From assembly GCA_011525625.1 (NCBI GenBank), contig WYAX01000001.1:1-43613 (forward strand): a DNA stretch of 43,613 nt, read 5' to 3'. Source of the DNA: Nitrospira defluvii. Lineage in GTDB: Bacteria; Nitrospirota; Nitrospiria; Nitrospirales; Nitrospiraceae. Shown piece after piece: positions 8,010-17,612 of the stretch. Made by a program: the position numbers and the translations under genes. The notes beneath the pieces are model-generated. The model worked only from the letters and a program-made list of their open reading frames with translations, did no database searches and was not told where the DNA came from. Position 1 is the stretch's first letter, and each line of letters begins with the position of its first letter.

Positions 8010-8432
8010 GTGATCAGTGACCCGACCAGACGCGAGGCGTGGGGCAGCGAACATGGCGCGGCGGCGGTGGAGTTCGCGCTGCTGCTCCCGCTTCTCGTGC
8101 TGTTGTTATTCGGCATCGTGGAGTTTGGCTTGGCCCTCCACCGCCACCAGGTGTTGGCGACGGCCAGCCGGGAAGGTGCCAGAGCCGGCATTCGCCAGAC
8201 CGTGCCGCGCCCGACGGCCGGGGATATTCAACGAGCGGCCAGGAATGTCCTGACCCAAGCCGGAGTGGGCGGCGCTGCCGTGGTTGCCGTGACCGGAGCG
8301 GGAGGCGCATCCGGAACCGACCTCAGCGTCACAGTCGAAACGCCCTATCAATTTTTTGTGTTGCCGAACACCGTTCCCGGACTGCGCGGGCCGGTGAGGC
8401 TCCGCTCCCGGACGGTGATGAAACATGAGTGA
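8010..8432 (+). CDS. tadE: TadE-like minor pseudopilin
   Basis: 140 residues from GTG 8010, which has CGAGGGG 6 bases upstream; the ATG at 7983 is less well placed. The TadE domain is clear: a short cytoplasmic leader, then GAAAVEFALLLPLLVLLLFG with the conserved Glu, a transmembrane helix, and an extracytoplasmic part (residues 50-140). TadE proteins are processed by the Tad prepilin peptidase and take part in pilus initiation. It overlaps the next gene by 8 bases. Confidence 0.9.
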   Translation: MISDPTRREAWGSEHGAAAVEFALLLPLLVLLLFGIVEFGLALHRHQVLATASREGARAGIRQTVPRPTAGDIQRAARNVLTQAGVGGAAVVAVTGAGGASGTDLSVTVETPYQFFVLPNTVPGLRGPVRLRSRTVMKHE

Positions 8433-9504
8433 TCGCAGAAGACATGGCCGTGTCGAGGCGCATCGTGCGTTGTGGCGTTCAACGCGTCACGACCAACGCG
8501 GCGCGGTCGCCATCGTGGTCGCGGTCAGTCTCTCGGCGCTCGTGTCGCTGGCGGCCCTCGTCCTGGATGGCGGCGCGGCCCTGGTGTCAAAGCATCAATT
8601 GCAAAACCTCGCGGATGCCGCCGCGCTGGCCGGGGCCAGGCAGTTAGGGAAACTGTACGAGAGTCAGCCGGCCGCCATCTCGCCCCCGCAACCTCTATCA
8701 CTGGCAAATCGCGCGCGGGTCCAAGCGGTCGTCGCAGAGGTCGCCGAAAAGAATCGCGCCGCGACAAAGCTGGCGGCGGTCACGCTGTCCGATGTTCGCG
8801 TGGGCCGATGGAATGCCGCAACCAGGACGGTCGTCTCCTCCTCAACCGGTTTTGATGCCGTCCTGGTGCGGGCAGAGGGATCCATGCCGACGTTCCTGGC
8901 CGGCGTGGTCGGCATTCGGCGATTGTCCGTGTCCGCCACGGCCGTTTCGGCACTGAGTGCCCTGGCCGAGGTCCAGCCCGGCGCGCTGACTCTGCCCGTC
9001 GGCCTCTCCTCCGCCTGGATGGCGCTTGGACCCATTGACGGGAGACGCCTCCAATTGTATGCGCCCGGCGGCGGCGATCCGTGCGCGGCCTGGACCACGT
9101 TCACGGATACGCCGCCGACGATGGGGCGGTTGCAAGCGATTGTTCAGGCCCTTACAGAAAACAGGTATACCAGTCCGGCGACGGTGGCGGGAAAGACCGG
9201 CTTTCAGTTCGTCGCCGGGAATCCGTCAACGATCGCTCCGGACGTCATGGGACTCTACAATGCGAAGAAAAACCCGGCCACGGGCCAATGGACAACGGTG
9301 GTGCCGGTGTACCGTCAGGCCCAGTGCGCCGCCCCGTCAGGGCCTCTTCCCGTCGTGGGCTTCGCCACGGTGATCATCACGTCGGTCGCCACCCCATCAG
9401 GTCCGGCATTGGACGCGGTCGTTCGGAGCGGATTCGTCCAGCTTGGCCGGGGAGGCGGCACGGATTATGGAACGGAAGGCAGCCTACCCGGATTGGTGCA
9501 GTAG
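8425..9504 (+). CDS. tadG: TadG-like pilus assembly protein
   Basis: A 359-residue protein with the TadG N-terminal region: a positively charged start, RGAVAIVVAVSLSALVSLAALVLDGG as a single membrane helix, then KHQLQNLADAAALAGARQL, the signature of the putative Flp pilus-assembly TadG domain. The large C-terminal part is extracytoplasmic. No von Willebrand A domain is obvious, unlike the longest TadG proteins. It overlaps tadE and is followed by a 91-base gap. Confidence 0.88.
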   Translation: MSDRRRHGRVEAHRALWRSTRHDQRGAVAIVVAVSLSALVSLAALVLDGGAALVSKHQLQNLADAAALAGARQLGKLYESQPAAISPPQPLSLANRARVQAVVAEVAEKNRAATKLAAVTLSDVRVGRWNAATRTVVSSSTGFDAVLVRAEGSMPTFLAGVVGIRRLSVSATAVSALSALAEVQPGALTLPVGLSSAWMALGPIDGRRLQLYAPGGGDPCAAWTTFTDTPPTMGRLQAIVQALTENRYTSPATVAGKTGFQFVAGNPSTIAPDVMGLYNAKKNPATGQWTTVVPVYRQAQCAAPSGPLPVVGFATVIITSVATPSGPALDAVVRSGFVQLGRGGGTDYGTEGSLPGLVQ

Positions 9505-9595
9505 TGTTCGGAGCCCAGAAGTATGTGCTGTTCTTCTGACGAGGGGAAGACGACGCGGCACGAAGGACGAGTGACGGACGAATGAGGAACTTACC

Positions 9596-10465
9596 ATGAC
9601 AGGATCATCCAACGCCGCGCAAAACGAACGTACCGGTCAGGCCACCGAGCCGCGTGGCCGGCTTATTGCCCTGTTCGGTGCCAAAGGCGGTGTCGGGACG
9701 AGTACCGTCGCGGTGAATCTAGGCCTTTGCGCACAGCAGCGCCGGGCGAAAGAATCCGTGGTGCTTGTGGACCTCAATCTTCAAGCAGGAAACCTCCACC
9801 TCTTGCTCGGACTGGAACCGGCTCATCGGTGGCGTGAGATCATGCGCGAAGGCTCCCGGCTGGATCCCACACTCCTGATGAGCCTGTTGGCGACACATGA
9901 GTCCGGCCTCCATTTGCTGGCATCTGACTACGACGGCCTCGGGGACACACTGTTGAATCCCGAACTGGTCTCGCGAGCCTTGCTGATCCTGCGCTCCTTG
10001 TTCGACGTGGTGGTGACGGACTGCGGGCATGTGCTCCATCCGGCGACACGCACAGTGCTTGAACAGGCTTCCGACGTGCTGGTCGTGACCGCACTCGATA
10101 TTCCTGCCATGCGGCGGACCACACGCATTCTGGAAGTCCTGAACCCGCTCCTCGGCGGAGGCCGCAGGGCACAGGTGCTCCTCAATGGGCTTGATCGGAA
10201 CGACCAGGGCTTGGTGACGGAAGCGGAGAAGGCGCTCCGTTATAGCGTCGCCTGGCACATTCCATCCGATTCTGATGAAGCACGAACGGCTATCGAGCTG
10301 GGCCAGCCGCTGTGTGCGATCTCCCAGCGAAGCGATGTGGTGCAGATCTACCGGCATCTGGCCTCGGCGCTGACCGAAAAAGAGGCCTCCAGCGGCACGA
10401 CTCCGCCCAACGGCGCCGCTCGATGGTTGGCGAAATGTCTGCAACTCGTGACGCGTCGTTCGTGA
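9596..10465 (+). CDS. cpaE: Pilus localisation ATPase CpaE/TadZ
   Basis: A 289-residue ParA/MinD-type ATPase. The deviant Walker A (GAKGGVGTST, about residues 29-38) is followed by NLGLC, and LVDLNLQAGN carries the switch Asp. TadZ proteins localise the Tad machine, usually at a pole. Many homologues carry an N-terminal receiver-like domain of about 120 residues; here the ATPase domain starts almost at once, so this is a short form. GAGG upstream supports the ATG. Confidence 0.9.
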   Translation: MTGSSNAAQNERTGQATEPRGRLIALFGAKGGVGTSTVAVNLGLCAQQRRAKESVVLVDLNLQAGNLHLLLGLEPAHRWREIMREGSRLDPTLLMSLLATHESGLHLLASDYDGLGDTLLNPELVSRALLILRSLFDVVVTDCGHVLHPATRTVLEQASDVLVVTALDIPAMRRTTRILEVLNPLLGGGRRAQVLLNGLDRNDQGLVTEAEKALRYSVAWHIPSDSDEARTAIELGQPLCAISQRSDVVQIYRHLASALTEKEASSGTTPPNGAARWLAKCLQLVTRRS

Positions 10466-10567
10466 CCTGTGAACCGTCTGAATCCGGAGAGCAGATAGGC
10501 ATCACGTGAGACGACCGACGCATGACCGGATGACGCCGCTCACGCCTCACGCATCAAGGAGGTCCTG

Positions 10568-11881
10568 ATGCAGCCACAGTTTCTTCCTCACAACGAGCCG
10601 GCCTCGGCCGAGCGTCACGATCTCAAACATCGCATCCATGACCGGCTGCTGAAGCGGCTCGACTTTTCAGCCATGGGACTGCTCGACCCGCTGTTACTGC
10701 GAGCGCAACTGGCGATGCTGACGATGCAAGTCCTGGAAGAAGAAGGCGTGTCGTTCAGCGACCAAGATCGTGAAGAGGTCATCGCCGATGTCATGAACGA
10801 GATCCTCGGGTTGGGGCCGCTGGAGCCGCTGCTGCAAGACCCCTCCGTCTCCGACATTCTCGCCAACACGTCCGAGCGCATTTACGTGGAGCGTGGCGGC
10901 AAGCTGGAGCTCACCACACAGCGTTTCCGGGACAATACGCACCTGCGCGAGATCATCGAAAAGATCGTGTCCCGAGTCGGGCGCCGCATCGACGAATCCT
11001 CCCCGATGGTGGATGCCCGCCTGGAAGACGGCTCACGCGTCAATGCGATTATCCCGCCGCTGGCGCTGGACGGCCCGATTCTCTCCATCAGGAAATTCAG
11101 CCGGGACAAACTGCAGTTGGAGCACTTGGTGGAACGGCACGCGCTGACACCCGCCATCGGCGACACACTGCGGGCGATCGTCCGCGCCCGACTAAACGTG
11201 CTGGTTGCCGGGGGCACGGGTTGCGGCAAGACGACGATGTTGAACGTGCTCTCGGGATTCATTCCGGACAATGAGCGCATCGTCACGATCGAGGATGCAG
11301 CCGAACTGCAGCTGCGCCAGCAGCATGTGGTCCGCCTTGAAACCCGGCCGGCCAATGTGGAAGGCAAAGGAGAGATCACGCAACGCGACCTGGTACGCAA
11401 CAGCCTGCGCATGAGGCCGGACCGGATCATTCTGGGAGAAGTTCGCGGCGCCGAAGCGTTGGACATGCTTCAGGCCATGAACACCGGCCATGACGGGTCG
11501 CTGGCAACCATCCACGCCAATAGCGCGCGCGACGCCGTCACGCGGGTCGAGACGATGGTCGCCATGGCAGGACTGAACCTGCCCGTGCAGATGTTGCGTC
11601 ATTACGTTGCCTCGGCGCTAGACGTCATCGTCCATTTGACTCGCTTCTCGGACGGCAGCCGGAAGCTCACCAGTCTTCAGGAAATCGTCGGGATGGAGGA
11701 AGACGTGATCGTACTGCAGGAAATCTTCGCCTTCGAGCGCACCGGTCTGGGAGCGGACGGGCGCGTGAAGGGCCGCTTTAGAGCGACCGGCATCCGTCCG
11801 AAATTTCTGGAACAGGTCGAAACTATGGGCATCGCGATCTCGGCCGACGCGTTCGACCCAGAACGCGTCCATGAGGTATGA
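10568..11881 (+). CDS. cpaF: Tad secretion ATPase CpaF/TadA
   Basis: A 437-residue type II/IV secretion ATPase that powers Flp pilus assembly from the cytoplasm. Visible motifs are Walker [10 protein letters not shown] (215-223), an Asp box ([12 protein letters not shown]), the Walker B region ([19 protein letters not shown]) and the His box ([18 protein letters not shown]). The N-terminal helical part is typical of the TadA subclass. AAGGAGG lies 6 bases before the ATG. Length and order match the family. Confidence 0.95.
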   Translation: MQPQFLPHNEPASAERHDLKHRIHDRLLKRLDFSAMGLLDPLLLRAQLAMLTMQVLEEEGVSFSDQDREEVIADVMNEILGLGPLEPLLQDPSVSDILANTSERIYVERGGKLELTTQRFRDNTHLREIIEKIVSRVGRRIDESSPMVDARLEDGSRVNAIIPPLALDGPILSIRKFSRDKLQLEHLVERHALTPAIGDTLRAIVRARLNVLVAGGTGCGKTTMLNVLSGFIPDNERIVTIEDAAELQLRQQHVVRLETRPANVEGKGEITQRDLVRNSLRMRPDRIILGEVRGAEALDMLQAMNTGHDGSLATIHANSARDAVTRVETMVAMAGLNLPVQMLRHYVASALDVIVHLTRFSDGSRKLTSLQEIVGMEEDVIVLQEIFAFERTGLGADGRVKGRFRATGIRPKFLEQVETMGIAISADAFDPERVHEV

Positions 11882-11911
11882 GGACCGGACCGATTCGATA
11901 GGAATGAGTAC

Positions 11912-12853
11912 ATGATTATCGCCATTGCCATCGCTCTCGCGCTCTCCGCCCTGCTGATCGCCTGGGGAGGTTTCGCGGCCTACCAGGCCCGTGCCGCCTT
12001 GGACGCGGCGCCCAAAGGCGATAGGGCTGGAGCATGGACCGGCGGCATTGCCCGTGCGCACGATCTTAGCCCGACAGGCTGGGTCCATTCGTTGCTGAGC
12101 GCCCTCCCGGGTATCGAGCGGCTTGATCGACTTCGACGACGCGCCGACGTGACGACGCCGCTTGGAGTACTCGTCGGGACGTGCCTTGCACCTGCCGGCG
12201 CAAGCGCCGCACTGGCCTTCGCCGGCGCCCTCGACATGCCGGCTCTGCTGGTGATCGCCACGATGGGTGTAGTCGCCACGCCTGCGTACTTGTCCCGGCG
12301 CGCGGCCGCCCGCCGGACCCAATTTCAACGACAGCTGCCCGATGCGCTCGACATGATGGCGCGATCGCTCCGCGCCGGTCACGCATTCCTAGCCGGCATG
12401 AAGATCGTCGCGGAGGAATTCCCCGCTCCCATCGGCGCCGAATTCAGAAACGTGGTGGAAGAGGTGGCCTTCGGCGTCAGTGTATCGGAGGCGCTCCAGC
12501 GACTCACGGTGCGGGTAGACTTGCCCGCCCTAAACTTTTTCGTGACGTCCGTGCTGATCCAGCGGGAGTCGGGCGGGAATCTCGCAGAGATCCTGAACAC
12601 GATCAGCCGCATGACGAGAAAACGGTTCGAGCTAGCGGCCAAGGTTCGCGCGGTCTCAGCCGAGGGACGCCTCTCCGCCGTGATCTTGTTCGCCCTCCCC
12701 TTCGCGCTCGGTGCGCTGTTGCTGATCATCAATCCCGACTACGTGTTGCTGTTGTTCCACGACCCGATCGGCCGGGCGATGGTGACGGTCGGTGGGGTGT
12801 TGATGCTCATCGGCGGGGTCGTGACAAAGCGCATGGTCACGATCCCTGAGTGA
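11912..12853 (+). CDS. tadB: Tad inner-membrane platform protein TadB
   Basis: A 313-residue protein with the type II secretion GspF domain: N-terminal membrane segments, then FQRQLPDALDMMARSLRAGH and the paired helices ending ALGALLLIINPDYVLLLF. It forms the membrane platform with TadC and contacts the TadA ATPase. It lies between cpaF (30 bases upstream) and tadC (7 bases downstream) in the standard order. Confidence 0.93.
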   Translation: MIIAIAIALALSALLIAWGGFAAYQARAALDAAPKGDRAGAWTGGIARAHDLSPTGWVHSLLSALPGIERLDRLRRRADVTTPLGVLVGTCLAPAGASAALAFAGALDMPALLVIATMGVVATPAYLSRRAAARRTQFQRQLPDALDMMARSLRAGHAFLAGMKIVAEEFPAPIGAEFRNVVEEVAFGVSVSEALQRLTVRVDLPALNFFVTSVLIQRESGGNLAEILNTISRMTRKRFELAAKVRAVSAEGRLSAVILFALPFALGALLLIINPDYVLLLFHDPIGRAMVTVGGVLMLIGGVVTKRMVTIPE

Positions 12854-12860
12854 GGAGTGT

Positions 12861-13802
12861 ATGGACGTGACGATCACCATCAGCCTCGCAGCCTTCCTCG
12901 GATGCCTGCTCAGCATTGCCGGCCTCGGCCTCTATGTGGCGGAGCGTTGGAAGATCTCGCGCTGGCGAAGAAGAGTCGAGGGCGTCAGGGGAACGGAAGA
13001 TGGCGATGATTTCCTGGCCTCGTTGTGGAATCACGCACGGCGCCTGTTGCTGATCTGCGGTCAGCGGAGGCCCGCTCCAACGAGAGAGGGCGAGCCCCTT
13101 TCTCTGCCAAATCCGTTTGCAACCGCCGGCTTGCGCGGCTCAGATCTCCCGGTTCTATTTCAGGGCGCCAAGCTGTTCGGCGCCGTGATTTGCCCGCTGA
13201 CCTGCCTGAGCCTCTACGGACTGCTCGCCAACACACCGACGTTCTTTCCTCTGATCCTCTGCATGGCCACCGCCCTCGCGGGCTGGTATGGACCCGAGCT
13301 CTGGTTGCAGCGCCGGATTGAGAACCGGCAACGCCATATTCTGGCCGCGTTCCCCGATGCGCTCGATCTCATGGTCGTCTGCGTCGAAGCCGGCCTGAGT
13401 CTGGATGTGGCTATCACGCGCGTCGGGCACGAGTTGCAACTGATGCACCGGGAGTTGAGCGAGGAACTGCGCGTGCTGTATCTGGAACTGCGGACTGGAC
13501 GATCGCGCCAGCAGGCGCTTCGTAACGCGGGCCTCCGCATACAACTGGAAGAGGTTCAGAGTTTCGTGGCCTTGCTGGTCCAGACGGAGCGGTTCGGTAC
13601 CAGCGTCGGGCAGGCATTGCGGGCGCACGCCGACGGCCTGCGCACGCGGCAAGATCTCCAGGCCACGGAGATGGCCGCCAAGTTGCCGGTGAAACTGCTG
13701 TTGCCGCTGATCTTCTTCATCTTCCCCAGCCTCCTCGTCGTTCTCCTGGGACCGGCGACAATTCAACTCATCCGTCAATTGACTCCAACGCTCGGGCCCT
13801 AA
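12861..13802 (+). CDS. tadC: Tad inner-membrane platform protein TadC
   Basis: A 313-residue GspF-domain protein paralogous to TadB, with hydrophobic helices at about 5-25, 110-150 and 285-305. The core is RHILAAFPDALDLMVVCVEAG followed by LDVAITRVG, typical of TadC. It is the second half of the inner-membrane platform. The start has TGAGGAG upstream and follows tadB by 7 bases, so the pair should be co-translated. Confidence 0.93.
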   Translation: MDVTITISLAAFLGCLLSIAGLGLYVAERWKISRWRRRVEGVRGTEDGDDFLASLWNHARRLLLICGQRRPAPTREGEPLSLPNPFATAGLRGSDLPVLFQGAKLFGAVICPLTCLSLYGLLANTPTFFPLILCMATALAGWYGPELWLQRRIENRQRHILAAFPDALDLMVVCVEAGLSLDVAITRVGHELQLMHRELSEELRVLYLELRTGRSRQQALRNAGLRIQLEEVQSFVALLVQTERFGTSVGQALRAHADGLRTRQDLQATEMAAKLPVKLLLPLIFFIFPSLLVVLLGPATIQLIRQLTPTLGP

Positions 13803-13998
13803 CAGTTTACGGAACACCTCTGTGGGTACGCGAGACTGACTCGGCTTGTCTGATTGATTGAGATCAGCTGGTTCATGACGTTCATCGAGTTGGTCTTGCT
13901 CACCCCAACAACTCACCAAACGACACACACCATCTACGCGAGAGAGACCACCTGAACACGACAAGGTGGCGGACGTTTTCAGCCGTCTGCTCAACCGC

Positions 13999-14026
13999 TC
14001 AAGCGGCGGACGCATTCAGCCGATAA
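13999..14026 (+). promoter_or_regulatory. Partial sigma-28-like promoter at tadD
   Basis: A perfect GCCGATAA at 14019-14026 is preceded, after 12 bases, by a poor -35 match (TCAAGCGG at 13999-14006). It ends only 7 bases before the annotated tadD ATG, which has no Shine-Dalgarno sequence. If used, it would give a leaderless or nearly leaderless message. The rest of the 231-base gap between tadC and tadD shows nothing else. Confidence 0.35.
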
Positions 14027-14033
14027 ACATCCT

Positions 14034-15068
14034 ATGCGAACACACGGGCAGATATTGGCAATGCTGCTGGCCGGATTCACGAGCATGGTGCTCGCTGGTT
14101 GCGCCGCTCGGACGCTCACGCCACCGGCAACCCACGAGGCCATCGCGCAGCAGGCGGAGGAGCGACGGAAAACACGTACGCCCCCCGATGAGCCCGTGGC
14201 GCAGGCGTCGGCCGACATGACGACAGAAGACTACGAGCGCCTCGGCGATCAATATGTCCGCCAGGGCAACCTGACTCTGGCCTTTGCCCAGTACGACCGG
14301 TCGCTCCGCCGAGATCCCCGCCAGTCACGCGTGCGGGGCAAACGCGGGCTTCTGCTCGTACAGAACGGGCAGTTGCAGGAGGCCCAGAAAGAATTCCAAT
14401 ATATTCTGCGCGGCGACGCGGCCTACGCGCCGGCGCATGAGGGACTGGGGCAGGTGTATTTGCACTGGAACCGCGGCTCGGAAGCAGAGGACTCGTTCCA
14501 CCGCGCGCTCCAGCTCAACCCGCAATTGTGGAAGGCGCACGCGTTCCTCGGCATGTTCTATGACTCCCAAAATAAGCATGCCGAGGCCGTCGCCGAATTT
14601 CAGGCTGCGCTCGCACTCAAGCCAGAACATCAGGCTCTGGCCAACAATCTGGGGCGCGTCTATTATGCAATGGGGCGCTACGACGAGGCGATCCGACAGT
14701 TTCGCCACGCCTTGCGGACAGGGTCGGCCGATCCGCGAATCTCCAACAACCTCGCTCTCGCGCTGTCCAAGGCCGGGCGGTATAACGAAGCCTTGACCGC
14801 CTTTCAGAAACACGGCGCCCCAGGGAATGCCTACAACAACCTCGGGGTCATGTATTGGGCCGCGGCAGATCGCGGAAAAGCAATCGCGTGTTTTCAGCGT
14901 GCGATTGAGGTCAGTCCTGCTTACGAACCCACTGCCAGACACAATCTCGCGGCACTTCAACTGACTCCAGGGCCACAGCCACATCCAGAAGATGAAGCCA
15001 GGGAGCGCACCTCCCCGTCGTGTGGGCCGACAGACGACGTACAGCGGCTAGGGACTGGTTCTCCCTAA
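14034..15068 (+). CDS. tadD: Tad pilus TPR lipoprotein TadD
   Basis: 344 residues with a lipoprotein signal peptide (MRTHGQILAMLLAGFTSMV, lipobox LAGC, Cys at 22) and five or more TPR units from about residue 65 to 305 (for example LGDQYVRQGNLTLAFAQYDR). TadD proteins are periplasmic lipoproteins that help secretin assembly. The Pro-rich tail after residue 310 is not part of the repeats. There is no ribosome binding site before the ATG, so a leaderless start or a later start is possible; the signal peptide favours ATG 14034. Confidence 0.88.
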   Translation: MRTHGQILAMLLAGFTSMVLAGCAARTLTPPATHEAIAQQAEERRKTRTPPDEPVAQASADMTTEDYERLGDQYVRQGNLTLAFAQYDRSLRRDPRQSRVRGKRGLLLVQNGQLQEAQKEFQYILRGDAAYAPAHEGLGQVYLHWNRGSEAEDSFHRALQLNPQLWKAHAFLGMFYDSQNKHAEAVAEFQAALALKPEHQALANNLGRVYYAMGRYDEAIRQFRHALRTGSADPRISNNLALALSKAGRYNEALTAFQKHGAPGNAYNNLGVMYWAAADRGKAIACFQRAIEVSPAYEPTARHNLAALQLTPGPQPHPEDEARERTSPSCGPTDDVQRLGTGSP

Positions 15069-15076
15069 CCCCCTAA

Positions 15077-15266
15077 CCCGCATTATTCACGACGGCTTCT
15101 ACTGCAACCGCCGACACGCCGCTCCGACAGGCCTGCCGGCGGGCGGGCTCGCCGCTCGATCGGTCAACATACTGTTTCAAGTATGCGTCCCTCCCTCGCG
15201 GCTCCGCGCGCCCGTCTCGCTTGGCGTCTCGGCAGTTTCGTCGCGAACCCTCATGAATAATGCGGG
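15077..15266. repeat. 190-bp element with 15-bp terminal inverted repeats
   Basis: CCCGCATTATTCACG at 15077-15091 is matched in inverse at 15252-15266 (14 of 15 bases). Inside is a smaller palindrome (CATAC...GTATG, about 15169-15186) and GC-rich dyads. The element fills the gap between the convergent tadD and the TonB receptor. Its size and ends fit a miniature inverted-repeat element or a REP-like repeat, or a bidirectional transcription end. No transposase is encoded; a 78-codon frame on the minus strand spans it but shows no family features. Confidence 0.5.
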
Positions 15267-15321
15267 CGAAGACGTCATCCTCCGACTCGAGGAGAACGCC
15301 GTCAACCATTTCACGCCTGGT

Positions 15322-17379
15322 TTAAAAATACCACGTCACCCCGCCCATCACCGTCCGTGGCCCACCTGGGGTAAACTGAATTCCATTCACCGGTGTCGAC
15401 TCGGAGCCCAGCCTCGTGTCGTACGCAAGTTGTGTCTGCCGCCAGGCTGCATTCATCACGTTTTGCATACTCACGAATCCCTCCATGTGCTGCCACCATC
15501 CCTTCGTCACCGGCCGGTACCGCGCCACCATATTGAAGATCGTCCATGGCTGGGCAGTAAGACTGCCATCCTGCGTCAAGGGGCGAGACCCTAGGTGCAG
15601 CATCTGGAACGAGGTGGTCAGCCCTACTGGGAGGCGGGCCGTCAGCTCGCCGCGACCGGTCATGGTCGGAGCCTGGGGAATGGCGGCCCCTGTCCCGCGA
15701 AACTCGGCCGTGTTCAGCGTCGCGCTGCCGGAGAGGAAGAGCCAGTCCAGAAGCTGGAGACGGCCGCCGAGATCCATGCCAGATCGCCGCGTGGCGCCGA
15801 GCATCTGGGTCGTGCCAAGGTTGCCTTGGAACACCAACTCGGAGGTCAAATCCAACAACCACAGGGTCGCGGACAATTCCATCCGTTCCCACTGTCTGGT
15901 GCGAAGTCCCACTTCGTAGCCCGTAGCCTTTGGCATCCTTTGAGCGGCGGCAGCACTCACGACCACGCGGGCATCGTTACTGTGAAACCCGGTACCGGCA
16001 TTGAGAAAGACCTCGGTTCCTGCCCATGGACCAAGGATCACGCTTCCCTTTGTCGTCGTGATGGCGACATTGGCGCGTCCACTTGGATTCTGTGGACAAG
16101 CAATCTGACAGAGATTCTGGACATCGAAGTGAAAGAGATCCGATCGGACTCCACCTGTGAATCGCGCCCAGGGAGCCGGGTACACCTCCAGCTTCAGATA
16201 CGGGGAATAGGACGACTCGTGGATTTGACTATCGGATGTGGTCCCCAGCGGCACCCATTGACGCTGAGCACCCAACCGCACATGCGCATCATCGACACGC
16301 GTCTGCATACCCAGCGTCACGACCCCCTCGATGTCCCAGAGCGTTCCCATCTGACGGTATCCGACCTCGCCGCCATACACGTACCGCCGATCCATTTGTT
16401 CGATTCCATCGCCGTTCCTCTGATCGTTGAGGAAAAACGTAAAATCCGACACCAGATCCACGTGATAGTACTGGAGGTAGGCGTCGGCAAACAGTGTCCC
16501 GCCGGAAGGGGCATCGTAGCGATACCGCACCTGCCCGGTCGACCGTTGGGTTCGACCGCCTTGCGCGGGATCAATGGACCCAAACCGCGAAATGATCCCC
16601 GCCTCCACGGCGCGCAACGGGATTTCCCCTTGGCTGTTCCACCGGCTCTGATAATGGGTGCCGGTCAGGCTCAGCTCAGAGTGTGAGGTGGGATTGATCG
16701 TCGCCTTGGCAAGACCGTTCAGCCGTCCGGCTCGATTGGGACTCACGAACGGGCCGTCGGTGTAAAAACTTTCTACTGCCACCAGTGAGCGGATCGATCC
16801 TTTCGTAGGCGAGAACATCAGCAGATTCCGGGAGGTATTGAACTGGCCGCCGACAGCTTGGATAACCCCCTCCTCAATCACATCACGCGTGACAAAATTT
16901 GCCGCCCCCGCCGTGGCAAAATCTCCCAACTGCACCTGATAGGGGCCCTTGTAGACGTCCACTCGTTTCAACGTCTCAGGGATCAAGAAATTCAAGTCGA
17001 GGTAGCCCTGGCCATGGGCATGACTTCGGAGGTTCAGTGGCATTCCATCGAGAAATCCTGCGAAATCGGTGCCGTGATCGGCATCGAACCCGCGCAACAA
17101 ATAGTTATCGGGTTTGCCGGGTCCTCCGCCGGGATTTGTGGTCACGAGGCCGGGGACCAGCCGCAACACGTTCCCCGGCCGATCCACGGGCTGAAGCGCG
17201 ATGTCGTGTTCCGTAATGCGATGGTGAGACGCAGCGGGCGAGTGCGATACCGCGACGCCGGTCACCACGATCTCGGGGAGCAGGAGCGGTTCTTCGGGGT
17301 CTGCTGTCTGCCCATGAGCAGTCCCAGACATCGTGGCCGCACAGACCACGAGTGCCATCATGTACGCACGTACAATCAT
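15322..17379 (-). CDS. TonB-dependent outer-membrane receptor under cobalamin riboswitch control
   Basis: A 685-residue receptor. A signal peptide (to about residue 23) is followed by a TonB-box-like LPEIVVTG, a plug domain (about 45-165; PGNVLRLVPGLVTTN, then YLLRGFDADHGTDFAGFLDG) and a 22-strand barrel ending in an aromatic residue (GGVTWYF), as outer-membrane proteins do. The family imports siderophores, cobalamin or metals using TonB energy. The B12 riboswitch just upstream and the cobalamin operon beyond it make a corrinoid or cobalt substrate likely. Similarity to classical BtuB is not obvious by eye, so I give no symbol. AGAGGGA lies before the ATG. Confidence 0.9.
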   Translation of the reverse strand: MIVRAYMMALVVCAATMSGTAHGQTADPEEPLLLPEIVVTGVAVSHSPAASHHRITEHDIALQPVDRPGNVLRLVPGLVTTNPGGGPGKPDNYLLRGFDADHGTDFAGFLDGMPLNLRSHAHGQGYLDLNFLIPETLKRVDVYKGPYQVQLGDFATAGAANFVTRDVIEEGVIQAVGGQFNTSRNLLMFSPTKGSIRSLVAVESFYTDGPFVSPNRAGRLNGLAKATINPTSHSELSLTGTHYQSRWNSQGEIPLRAVEAGIISRFGSIDPAQGGRTQRSTGQVRYRYDAPSGGTLFADAYLQYYHVDLVSDFTFFLNDQRNGDGIEQMDRRYVYGGEVGYRQMGTLWDIEGVVTLGMQTRVDDAHVRLGAQRQWVPLGTTSDSQIHESSYSPYLKLEVYPAPWARFTGGVRSDLFHFDVQNLCQIACPQNPSGRANVAITTTKGSVILGPWAGTEVFLNAGTGFHSNDARVVVSAAAAQRMPKATGYEVGLRTRQWERMELSATLWLLDLTSELVFQGNLGTTQMLGATRRSGMDLGGRLQLLDWLFLSGSATLNTAEFRGTGAAIPQAPTMTGRGELTARLPVGLTTSFQMLHLGSRPLTQDGSLTAQPWTIFNMVARYRPVTKGWWQHMEGFVSMQNVMNAAWRQTQLAYDTRLGSESTPVNGIQFTPGGPRTVMGGVTWYF

Positions 17380-17417
17380 CTTCCCTCTGTTCGCGAAAGG
17401 GTTGTAGGGTTTCTCCA

Positions 17418-17575
17418 GGTACCCAGGTCTCCTGACTTTCGGTTCGTCCTACTCTCTGCGCCTTCCCATCCGGCGGACAGTGGCTCGTGCAGATTTCGTC
17501 CCCGATCACAGTTGCGGACCAGTGGCGGCCTTTCACCGCGCTTCCCTTGGTGTACGTGGGCTATGGATGCACTGG
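17418..17575 (-). ncRNA. Cobalamin riboswitch of the TonB receptor
   Basis: Read on the minus strand, the region contains the conserved aptamer parts in order: AAGGGAAGCGCGGTGAAA, the core CCGCAACTGTGATC, GCCACTGTCC and the B12 box AGTCAGGAGACCT (at about 17425-17437). The receptor ATG follows some 40 bases after the B12 box. There is no U-run terminator in that gap, so control is probably at translation initiation. The limits are approximate. Confidence 0.88.
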
Positions 17576-17612
17576 ATTAAGTACGTTGCTACTCTTGGAG
17601 ACCCCCCTTCTG

